From: Rhodospirillaceae bacterium
GTDB taxonomy: Bacteria; Pseudomonadota; Alphaproteobacteria; CACIAM-22H2
Direction: 5' to 3'
Assembly (NCBI GenBank): GCA_009694125.1
Contig: SHVT01000011.1
Coordinates: 1 to 35,648, forward strand
DNA: 35,648 nt
The notes beneath the pieces are model-generated. The model saw nothing but the letters and a program-made list of their open reading frames with translations. It was not told the DNA's origin and ran no database searches. Of the stretch, positions 29,344 to 35,648 are shown piece after piece (position 1 is the first letter of the stretch; every line of letters starts with the position of its first letter). Made by a program: the position numbers and the translations under genes.

Positions 29344-29399
29344 AGAACTGTTCCCTTTGCGATTACGGACACGACTTTGCGGCAGAATTTTGGCGGGCG

Positions 29400-30140
29400 T
29401 TAGGTGAAATCGCGAGATCGGCCGACGCCCTGGATTGCCGGGGCTTGTTCGGCACGGCGGCGGCGTGGCGAGCGCACCGCCGAGGCGGCGTAAAGCTGCT
29501 TGCCGGCCTCCACCAAAACCACACCGGCGAAACCTGGGAACCAGCGCTGGCCGATCTGCTCCCAGGCCGACGCGGAGCCGAGCAGCACCCGCCGGCGGCT
29601 GGGCGGCACGAACAATGCCCCGGCATTTTCCAGGGGAGCGAACATCGTGTCGCGCAGCAGCCGCGACAGCTGGCCCGAGGAATAGGGTAGGCCGTGGCCG
29701 AAGGGCGTGCGGTCGGTGCGGGCCCAAATGCCGCGGCGGTTGGGCACAACCGCGATCAAGCGGCCGTCGCCCGACAACACGCGCCATATCTCGCGCAGCA
29801 TCGGGCGTAGCTGTTCGCTGCATTCCACGGCATGGACCAACAACACGCGGTCGAAGGACAGGTCGGGAAAAGGCAGCTCCGTCTCGTCGGACAGCGCCAC
29901 GATGTTGGGCGCGTCGGGCGGCCACCGCAGGACGCCTTGCCCCGCCGGCATCACCGAAACAACACGTTCGGCCTCCTCGCGAAACGGCAGGATGAAGGGA
30001 ACCGGATAACCCAGGCCAAGTACGCGCATCCCCCGCACATCCGGCCACAATGCCCGCAATTGGCGACGGATCATGCGCCGCGCCACCTGCCCGAGGCTGG
30101 AGGCGTAGAAATCGCGAAGGTCGATAACATCGGTCCACAT
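29400..30140 (-). CDS. Class I SAM-dependent methyltransferase (Methyltransf_11-like)
   Basis: The 246-residue product has the methyltransferase fold order. Motif I is written VLGLGYPVPFILPF rather than the common DxGxGxG. Then come an acidic-strand region (ALSDETELPFPDLSFDRVLLVHAVE), motif-post-I ECSEQLRPMLREIWRVL, and DGRLIAVVPNRRGIWARTDRTPFGHG. The start MWTDVIDLRDFYASSLGQVARRMIRRQLR is typical of a conserved alphaproteobacterial family whose substrate is unknown; some genomes place it beside glyoxalase genes. The variant motif I is shared by this family, as far as I know. It is on the same strand as pyk, 72 bases downstream of it, and precedes the broken FG-GAP-like gene. Confidence 0.82.
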   Translation of the reverse strand: MWTDVIDLRDFYASSLGQVARRMIRRQLRALWPDVRGMRVLGLGYPVPFILPFREEAERVVSVMPAGQGVLRWPPDAPNIVALSDETELPFPDLSFDRVLLVHAVECSEQLRPMLREIWRVLSGDGRLIAVVPNRRGIWARTDRTPFGHGLPYSSGQLSRLLRDTMFAPLENAGALFVPPSRRRVLLGSASAWEQIGQRWFPGFAGVVLVEAGKQLYAASAVRSPRRRRAEQAPAIQGVGRSRDFT

Positions 30141-30193
30141 CGAGGTCAGTCTAGACCATCGAATGCCGCACGTGGTTCCCCTTACTGACGGGT

Positions 30194-30210
30194 CAAGGGC
30201 GAAGCCCTTG
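30194..30210 (-). terminator. Hairpin just after the pyruvate kinase stop
   Basis: A 7-bp perfect stem (CAAGGGC/GCCCTTG) with a 3-base loop starts two bases beyond the pyruvate kinase stop on the minus strand. No U-tract follows, so termination would be weak or Rho-assisted, or the hairpin may only protect the 3' end of the mRNA. Confidence 0.45.
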
Positions 30211-30212
30211 GG

Positions 30213-31628
30213 TTATTCGATCCAGGCGATACGCAGCAAATTGGTGGCGCCGGGTGTGCCGAAGGGCACGCCTGCGGTGATCGCCAGGGAATCGCCGCGT
30301 TTGGCAAAGCCTTCGCGCAGCGCGACGCGGCAAGCCTTTTGCACCATTTCGTCGATGCTATGCACGTCTTCGGTCTGGGCGTTGTGGATGCCCCAGGCGA
30401 GCGTCAGCCGCCGCGCCGTCGCAGGATTGGGGGTCAGCGACAGGATGGGGACCTCGGGCCTTTCGCGCGAGGCGCGGAGCGCGGTCGAGCCCGAGCTGGT
30501 GAAGGTCACGATGGCCGCCGTCGAAATCGTGTGCGCGACCTGCCGGGCGGCGGCGGTGATCGCGTCGGCCGCCGTGGCTTCGGGGTCGGCGCGGTCGGCG
30601 TTGAGGATGCGCCGGTGCAGCGGATCGGCTTCGACGCGGTGGATGATCCGGCTCATCACGGCCACCGCTTCGATGGGATATTGGCCGGCCGCGGTCTCCG
30701 CCGACAGCATCACCGCGTCGCCGCCATCGTAAACGGCGGTGGCGACGTCGGACGCCTCCGCACGGGTCGGCGATGGCGCATGCACCATCGAATCTAGCAT
30801 TTGAGTGGCGACGACCACCGGTTTGCCGGCCCGGCGACAGGCCCGCACGATGCGTTTTTGCAGGATGGGAACGTCTTCGGTCAGCATCTCGACGCCCAGA
30901 TCGCCACGGGCGACCATGACCGCGTCCGACAATTCGAGGATGGCGTCGAGATGCTCGATCGCCTGGGGTTTTTCCAGCTTCGCCAGGATCGACGCCCGGT
31001 TGCCGACCAGCTTGCGGGCCTCGGTGATGTCTTCGGGCCGCTGCACGAAGGACAACGCCACCCAGTCGATCCCCAGCGTGAGCGCATGGGCGAGGTCCTT
31101 GTGGTCCTTTGCCGTCAACGGGGAGACCGGCAACACAACATTGGGGACGTTAACCCCTTTGCGGTCGGATAAATCGCCACCCACGATGATTTCGGTTTCC
31201 GCGAAATCGATGCCGCACCGCGCCACGGTTAGGCGAACGCGCCCGTCATCGAGGAGCAGCTCCGTACCCGGCGTCAGGGCGGCGAATACCTCGGGGTGAG
31301 GTAGCGGCGCCCGACGTATGTCGCCGGGCTCGCGGTCGAGGTCGAGGCGGAAAGCCTGGCCGGCGGTCAGATGGACGAGACCCTCCCGAAACCGGCCGAG
31401 CCGCAGTTTCGGACCCTGCAGGTCCGCGAGGATGCCGATTGGCCGGCCGGTGCGTTTCTCCAGGTTTCGGATCGCCGCGAATCGCGCGGCATGGTCTTCG
31501 GCTGTGCCGTGGCTGAAATTAAGCCGAAAGACGTCCGCGCCTGCCTCGAAGAGATCCGCGATACGCCCCGGCGTTGAGCTGGCGGGGCCGAGCGTGGCGA
31601 CGATCTTGGTATTGCGGAGGCGACGCAT
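30213..31628 (-). CDS. pyk: Pyruvate kinase
   Basis: Pyruvate kinase makes pyruvate and ATP from phosphoenolpyruvate and ADP, the last step of glycolysis. The 471-residue product opens with RRLRNTKIVATLGPAS. It carries the substrate and potassium-site motif RLNFSHG (Arg35, Asn37, Ser39), DLQGPKLRLG, and the catalytic and metal-binding segments SILAKLEKPQAIEHLD and VMVARGDLGVE. KPVVVATQMLDSMVHAPSPTRAE is the usual substrate-binding stretch. The C-terminal domain is present, ending in a region that binds allosteric effectors in some homologues. It is divergent from the N-formylglutamate amidohydrolase gene across 88 bases. Confidence 0.96.
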   Translation of the reverse strand: MRRLRNTKIVATLGPASSTPGRIADLFEAGADVFRLNFSHGTAEDHAARFAAIRNLEKRTGRPIGILADLQGPKLRLGRFREGLVHLTAGQAFRLDLDREPGDIRRAPLPHPEVFAALTPGTELLLDDGRVRLTVARCGIDFAETEIIVGGDLSDRKGVNVPNVVLPVSPLTAKDHKDLAHALTLGIDWVALSFVQRPEDITEARKLVGNRASILAKLEKPQAIEHLDAILELSDAVMVARGDLGVEMLTEDVPILQKRIVRACRRAGKPVVVATQMLDSMVHAPSPTRAEASDVATAVYDGGDAVMLSAETAAGQYPIEAVAVMSRIIHRVEADPLHRRILNADRADPEATAADAITAAARQVAHTISTAAIVTFTSSGSTALRASRERPEVPILSLTPNPATARRLTLAWGIHNAQTEDVHSIDEMVQKACRVALREGFAKRGDSLAITAGVPFGTPGATNLLRIAWIE

Positions 31629-31716
31629 CCTTGGAGGACTCTAATCCTGCTGGCATGATGACGCATTGGATTTCGCGGCCCGGCAAATTCGAGGGCGCTG
31701 AGTTATAGTCGCGATA

Positions 31717-32559
31717 ATGACCTCAGTTGCCGCATCGCCTTGGATGGAGGCCGCGCGGGAGCCTGTCGCCGTGCCGCCTCTGCTGGACGCGGATGAATCC
31801 CCCGCCGTCGAATGGGTGGCCGCCACCGGCACACTTCCCCTGGTGCTGGTCTGTGATCATGCCAGCCGGCGCCTACCCCGCGCCCTCGGCAATCTGGGCG
31901 TGATTGAATCCGAGCTGCGCCGGCACATCGCCTGGGATATCGGGGCGGCCGATGTCGCGCGATGTCTCGCCCGGCGCTTCGGCGCTGGGCTAGTCCTGAC
32001 CGGCTATTCCCGCCTGGTCGTGGACTGCAATCGCTACTTGGACGATCCCGGCGCCTTCCCGGAAATCAGCGACGATGTGACGATCCGCGCCAATCAAAAC
32101 CTGTCCGACGCGGCGAGACGGCAGCGGATCGATACTCTTTTCCACCCTTATCACGAGGCCATCTCGGCCCTTCTCTCCGGCTTTTCCCGGCAAGGGATCG
32201 TTCCCGCCCTGGTCTCGATCCACAGCTTCACGCCTGTGTTCAAGGGGTTCGAGCGGCCATGGCATGTCGGCGTGTTGTGGGATCGCGATCCGCGCATCGC
32301 CGTGCCCTTGATGCGACGCCTCGGCGATCGGGGTGATATGGCGGTGGGCGACAACCTGCCCTATTCGGCGCGCGAGCCACGCGGTTACACGATCCGCGAA
32401 CATGCAGCGATTCGGGGGTGGCCACACGTCGCCGTCGAAATCCGCCAGGATTTGATCGACACCGGCGAGGGCGCCGCGCATTGGGCACAGTTGGTCGCGA
32501 CCGCGTTGGCGCCGGTCCTCGACGACCCCACCCTATTTCGCGTGGAGCGGTATGGTTAA
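31717..32559 (+). CDS. N-formylglutamate amidohydrolase family protein
   Basis: The FGase family (PF05013) includes HutG-type N-formylglutamate amidohydrolases and many paralogues of unknown substrate. The 280-residue product has the family segments LVCDHASRRLPRALGNLG, the strongly conserved HIAWDIGA, LVLTGYSRLVVDCNR, and ALVSIHSFTPVFKGFERPWHVGVLWDRD. The last supplies the conserved His region. YTIREHAAIRGWPHVAVEIRQDLI closes the domain. No other hut genes are nearby, so a role in histidine degradation is not supported. The true substrate is unknown. It is followed after 84 bases by the DUF1244 gene. Confidence 0.88.
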   Translation: MTSVAASPWMEAAREPVAVPPLLDADESPAVEWVAATGTLPLVLVCDHASRRLPRALGNLGVIESELRRHIAWDIGAADVARCLARRFGAGLVLTGYSRLVVDCNRYLDDPGAFPEISDDVTIRANQNLSDAARRQRIDTLFHPYHEAISALLSGFSRQGIVPALVSIHSFTPVFKGFERPWHVGVLWDRDPRIAVPLMRRLGDRGDMAVGDNLPYSAREPRGYTIREHAAIRGWPHVAVEIRQDLIDTGEGAAHWAQLVATALAPVLDDPTLFRVERYG

Positions 32560-32613
32560 CACCGCTGCCCCTCCCGCCCCGACGCGGTTTTGTGGTAAAG
32601 AAGGTGTATCAAG

Positions 32614-32628
32614 GCCCGTCCCACGGGC
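32614..32628 (+). repeat. Small hairpin just upstream of the DUF1244 ribosome site
   Basis: GCCCGT and ACGGGC form a 6-bp perfect stem with a CCC loop, ending four bases before the AGGAGG ribosome site at 32633-32638. It could be a weak terminator for the upstream gene or a leader structure affecting translation. No T-run follows. Confidence 0.35.
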
Positions 32629-32643
32629 AATCAGGAGGATTCG

Positions 32644-32955
32644 ATGAACGAACAGACCCGCATTGAGTTAGAAGCGGCGGCTTTTCGCAGCCTGGTCCAA
32701 CACCTGCGTCAGCGCAGCGACGTGCAAAACATAGATCTCATGAATACGGCGGGGTTTTGTCGGAACTGCCTCGCCCGCTGGTATCGCGAGGCGGCGGCCA
32801 CGCGCGGTCTGTCGGTTCCCGATCCGGAAGCGCGGGAAATGGTCTATGGCATGCCCTATGACGAGTGGAAGACCAAATACAACACGGAAGCCACGCCGAA
32901 GCAGAAGGAAGGCTTCGCCAAGGCGCCGAAGCACGATCACGACCACAAGCACTGA
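32644..32955 (+). CDS. DUF1244 family protein with His-rich tail
   Basis: A 103-residue cytoplasmic protein of the DUF1244 family (PF06844). The family core is clear: FRSLVQHLRQRSDVQNIDLM, then NTAGFCRNCLARWY with a CxxC pair, and EMVYGMPYDEWKTKYN. It ends KHDHDHKH, a His/Asp-rich tail that could bind metal. A strong AGGAGG at 32633-32638, five bases from the ATG, supports the start. The function is not established. It stands between the FGase-family gene and gapR on the same strand, separated from gapR by 100 bases that contain a good promoter candidate. Confidence 0.92.
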   Translation: MNEQTRIELEAAAFRSLVQHLRQRSDVQNIDLMNTAGFCRNCLARWYREAAATRGLSVPDPEAREMVYGMPYDEWKTKYNTEATPKQKEGFAKAPKHDHDHKH

Positions 32956-32995
32956 GGGCGCTTTATCCGGCGACGGGCCGGCGGCGTTCGCGGGG

Positions 32996-33027
32996 ATGAC
33001 AGAGCCGGTGTCGCCGGCTATATAGCC
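32996..33027 (+). promoter_or_regulatory. Sigma70-type promoter candidate for gapR with palindromic -10
   Basis: ATGACA at 32996-33001 matches five of six bases of the -35 consensus. A 17-base spacer leads to TATATA at 33019-33024, placing the start site near 33031. The -10 lies inside a perfect 12-base palindrome, GGCTATATAGCC (33016-33027), a possible operator. This is the best promoter in the window, though unverified. Confidence 0.55.
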
Positions 33028-33055
33028 CCCTCACTCCCGACCCGAGGGCGGCATC

Positions 33056-33298
33056 ATGGCGGACACCGGCAATATCTCTTCGCAGCGGCTCAAGTCTTTC
33101 GTGGATCGCATCGAGCGTCTGGAGGGGGAGCGTTCGGCCCTATCCGCCGATATCCGCGAGGTCTATTCGGAGGCGAAAGGGACCGGTTTCGATTCGAAAG
33201 TCCTGCGCCAGATCCTGCGCCTCAGAAAATTGGACAGCGCCGATCTCAAGGAGCAGGACGAACTCCTCGACCTCTACCGCCGCGCGCTTGGCCTATGA
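33056..33298 (+). CDS. gapR: GapR nucleoid-associated protein (DUF2312)
   Basis: GapR, first characterised in Caulobacter, is a small essential DNA-binding protein of alphaproteobacteria. It encircles overtwisted, AT-rich DNA ahead of replication and transcription and aids topoisomerases. The 80-residue product matches the family end to end: ISSQRLKSFVDRIERLEGER, then ALSADIREVYSEAKGTGFD and SKVLRQILRLRKLD, with an acidic, Leu-rich end (QDELLDLYRRALGL). Long coiled-coil helices and basic patches are evident. A GAGGG element precedes ATG 33056. It is 39 bases upstream of glnS on the same strand. Confidence 0.95.
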   Translation: MADTGNISSQRLKSFVDRIERLEGERSALSADIREVYSEAKGTGFDSKVLRQILRLRKLDSADLKEQDELLDLYRRALGL

Positions 33299-33337
33299 TT
33301 GCGGCAAAGGCCGGCTGATCGAAGAGCCTCGGACGAC

Positions 33338-35035
33338 ATGACCGCAACCGAAACAGCTTCGCTCGAACCGGCCGGCGATTTCGTCCGCGACATCATACGA
33401 ACAGACCTCGACGCCAAACGCCACACTAGAGTCGTGACGCGGTTTCCGCCGGAGCCGAACGGCTATCTCCATATCGGACATGCCAAATCCATCTGCCTGA
33501 ATTTCGGCGTGGCGCGGGAATTCGGCGGCCAATGCCATCTACGCTTCGACGACACCAACCCCACGAAGGAAGACCAGGAATTCATTGACGCCATCGAGCG
33601 CGACGTGCGCTGGCTCGGTTTCGATTGGGGGCCTCATCTCCATCATGCCTCGGACTATTTCGAGCGGCTCTATGGCTGGGCCGAGACGCTGATCCAGGAC
33701 GGCAAGGCCTATGTCGACGATTCATCGGCCGACGATATCCGCGCGCTGCGCGGCACGTTGACGGAAGCGGGGAAAAACAGCCCGTATCGCGACCGCGGCG
33801 TCGCTGAAAATCTCGATCTTTTCCGCCGCATGAGGGCTGGGGAATTTCCCGACGGGGCGCGGGTCTTGCGCGCGAAAATCGACATGACGTCGGGCAATAT
33901 CAATCTGCGCGATCCGGTGATCTACCGCATCCTCCACGCCGCGCATCCACGCACCGGCAAGGCCTGGTGCATTTACCCGACCTACGACTTCGCCCACGGC
34001 CAGTCCGACGCGATCGAGGGGATCACGCATTCGCTGTGCACCTTGGAATTCGCCGACCATCGGCCGCTCTATGAATGGTTCCTCGACAATCTGCCGGTTC
34101 CGTCGCGGCCGAAGCAGCATGAATTCGCCCGGCTCAATCTCGGGTTCACGGTGCTGTCCAAGCGCTTCCTCACCGACCTGGTGCGACGGGGCGCGGTGAA
34201 GGGCTGGGACGATCCACGGATGCCGACGCTTGCCGGGCATCGCCGCCGCGGCGTGCCGCCCGCGGCCATTCGAGAATTCGTGAGGCGAATCGGCGTCGCC
34301 AAGGCCAACAGCGTGGTCGATGTCGGGATGTTCGAGCACGCCATCCGCGAGCTTCTGAACAAGACCGCGCCGCGCCGCATGGCCATTTTGCGTCCGCTCA
34401 AGGTGGTCATCGAGAACTATCCCGCGGACATCGTCGAGACGCTTGAAGCCCACAACAATCCGGAGGACCCGGGCGCCGGGAAGCGTCCCGTGCGCTTCGG
34501 GCGCGAAATCTATGTCGAGCGCGACGATTTCATGGAAAACCCACCGAAGAAATTCTATCGCCTGTCGCCAGGGCGCGAAGTCCGGCTGCGCTATGCCTAT
34601 TTCCTGACCTGCCGTGAGGCGGTCAAGAATCCAGCGGGCGAGGTCGTTGAGCTGCGCTGCACTTATGATCCCACGACGCGCGGCGGCGATTCCCCCGATG
34701 GGCGAAAGGTGCAGGCAACGCTGCATTGGGTCGCGGCCGCGGACGCCATCCCGGCGGAGATTCGGCTTTATGGTCATCTGTTCATGCGGCCGGACCCGGG
34801 GGCCGACGGCGATTTCTTTGCCGACCTCAACCCCGAATCCCTGGAAATCCTGCGGGACAGCCTGATCGAGCCGGCCCTCGCCTCCGGCAAGATCGGTGAA
34901 CCGGTGCAATTCGAGCGGCAGGGCTATTTCTGCGCGGACAACGATTCCACGCCGGAACGGCCGGTGTTCAACCGCACTGTCGGCCTTCGCGATAGCTGGG
35001 CGAAGGCCAAGGCCAGCTCAGGCGGTCCGACCTAA
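33338..35035 (+). CDS. glnS: Glutaminyl-tRNA synthetase
   Basis: GlnRS charges tRNA-Gln directly in the cytoplasm. The 565-residue product has the class I HIGH motif at residues 45-48 ([12 protein letters not shown]) and the KMSKS-equivalent VLSKR at 272-276. [22 protein letters not shown] recognises the acceptor end in homologues, and the C-terminal beta-barrel domain includes [18 protein letters not shown]. The open frame extends to 33299, but ATG 33338 begins [19 protein letters not shown], the usual start. Having glnS implies direct glutaminylation, which in some alphaproteobacteria coexists with the GatCAB route. About 209 bases of non-coding sequence follow, with no clear terminator. 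Confidence 0.96.
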   Translation: MTATETASLEPAGDFVRDIIRTDLDAKRHTRVVTRFPPEPNGYLHIGHAKSICLNFGVAREFGGQCHLRFDDTNPTKEDQEFIDAIERDVRWLGFDWGPHLHHASDYFERLYGWAETLIQDGKAYVDDSSADDIRALRGTLTEAGKNSPYRDRGVAENLDLFRRMRAGEFPDGARVLRAKIDMTSGNINLRDPVIYRILHAAHPRTGKAWCIYPTYDFAHGQSDAIEGITHSLCTLEFADHRPLYEWFLDNLPVPSRPKQHEFARLNLGFTVLSKRFLTDLVRRGAVKGWDDPRMPTLAGHRRRGVPPAAIREFVRRIGVAKANSVVDVGMFEHAIRELLNKTAPRRMAILRPLKVVIENYPADIVETLEAHNNPEDPGAGKRPVRFGREIYVERDDFMENPPKKFYRLSPGREVRLRYAYFLTCREAVKNPAGEVVELRCTYDPTTRGGDSPDGRKVQATLHWVAAADAIPAEIRLYGHLFMRPDPGADGDFFADLNPESLEILRDSLIEPALASGKIGEPVQFERQGYFCADNDSTPERPVFNRTVGLRDSWAKAKASSGGPT

Positions 35036-35244
35036 TGGATTGTCAGCCGCCGGTCGTCGAAAGAGCGGGAAAGCCATCAAATTTTGCGTGATTATCTCAA
35101 GAATCCGATTGTCCCAGACAACGAACCGGGGCAGACTTCGATCAGTGCGAAACGCGAGTGTCTATTTTCGCGACGGATCGTACGGGAAGCGCCGGATTTC
35201 TGGGCGCTTGGAGGCATCCAACCACCGCATAGGGAGACCGCTTT

Positions 35245-35648
35245 ATGATTACGCTCAATGTGAACGGGAAGAACTATAACGTCGACGTTACGCCCGACAC
35301 GCCATTGTTGTGGACGTTGCGCGACAATATGGGCATGACCGGCACGAAATATGGCTGCGGCATTTCCGAATGCGGCGCCTGCACCGTGCACGTCAATGGC
35401 CAAGCCAAGCGTTCTTGCGTCACCCCGGCCGGCTCGGTCGTCGGCGCGCAGATCACCACCATCGAAGGCCTGTCGGCCGATAGCAGCCACCCGGTCCAAA
35501 AGGCGTGGATCGAGCTGGACGTGCCGCAATGCGGCTATTGCCAATCGGGCATGATCATGGCGACCGCGGCGCTGTTGGCCCGGAAGCCCAAGCCAACCGA
35601 TGCCGACATCGACAAGACGATCACCAACATCTGCCGCTGCGGGACGTA
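35245..35648 (+). CDS. (2Fe-2S)-binding small subunit of a molybdenum hydroxylase (partial, runs off the window)
   Basis: The first 134 residues of a xanthine-oxidase-family iron-sulfur subunit, similar to isoquinoline 1-oxidoreductase alpha and aldehyde dehydrogenase small subunits. All eight cluster cysteines are in place. The plant-type ferredoxin cluster uses Cys38, Cys43, Cys46 and Cys58 ([13 protein letters not shown]). The second cluster uses Cys96, Cys99, Cys130 and Cys132 (CGYCQSG and CRCGT). AGGGAG precedes ATG 35245. The subunit passes electrons from a molybdopterin large subunit, which would be expected immediately downstream, outside the window. The substrate cannot be assigned from this part. 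Confidence 0.9.
   Translation, partial: MITLNVNGKNYNVDVTPDTPLLWTLRDNMGMTGTKYGCGISECGACTVHVNGQAKRSCVTPAGSVVGAQITTIEGLSADSSHPVQKAWIELDVPQCGYCQSGMIMATAALLARKPKPTDADIDKTITNICRCGT

Noticed and set aside
28774-30138. A single 454-residue minus-strand protein
   Set aside because: Its N-terminal half is out of frame over the methyltransferase gene and has shadow-type Arg/Pro/Ala composition. Only the part below about 29343 looks like real protein.

Overview
This window is core chromosome of a high-GC alphaproteobacterium. The marker set is typical of that class and Rhodospirillales-like: GapR (DUF2312), DUF1244, DUF2125, DUF3422, DUF983, the TIGR02186/Alph_Pro_TM family, the metX-metW pair and a coxB-coxA-ctaB-(coxF)-ctaG-coxC-SURF1 cluster. 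Genes are densely packed, often with ATGA start/stop overlaps. I see no rRNA, tRNA, CRISPR array, insertion sequence, phage gene or attachment site. No gene-free stretch exceeds 300 bases; the largest, before coxB, is 281 bases as annotated.

Layout. 1-187: a strong hairpin and no gene. 188-8958 (+): mutS (frameshifted), glnD, a small exported hypothetical, murJ, trpS. 9103-11269 (+): a translationally coupled trio of TauE/SafE permease, TIGR02186 membrane protein and UspA. 11271-13030 (-): an Ala/Pro/Lys-rich exported protein and tldD. 13157-14442 (+): DUF3422 membrane protein, apparently frameshifted near its C-terminus. 14662-20896 (+): an aa3-type cytochrome c oxidase locus, with structural subunits I-III, heme O synthase, copper-insertion factor, SURF1 and DUF983. 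20934-23518 (+): M32 carboxypeptidase and DUF2125. 23529-26383 (-): aromatic amino-acid operon (chorismate mutase, hisC-type aminotransferase, tyrA). 26555-28360 (+): metX-metW for methionine synthesis. 28357-31628 (-): a calcium-loop (FG-GAP/VCBS-like) protein broken by an in-frame stop, a methyltransferase and pyruvate kinase. 31717-35035 (+): N-formylglutamate amidohydrolase family, DUF1244, gapR, glnS. 35245-end (+): start of a molybdenum-hydroxylase-type [2Fe-2S] subunit.

What stands out is not a new system but the broken genes. mutS loses its frame exactly at the ATP-binding P-loop and also carries a Gly-to-Ser change in its Walker B/D-loop motif. At least two other conserved genes (DUF3422, DUF983) lose frame at short homopolymers. 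A fourth gene has an in-frame TAA followed by 138 open codons of coherent protein. Homopolymer indels are the signature of lost mismatch repair, so a natural mutator is one reading; indel-prone sequencing or assembly is the other and cannot be excluded from the sequence alone. I found no convincing previously undescribed multi-gene system here.
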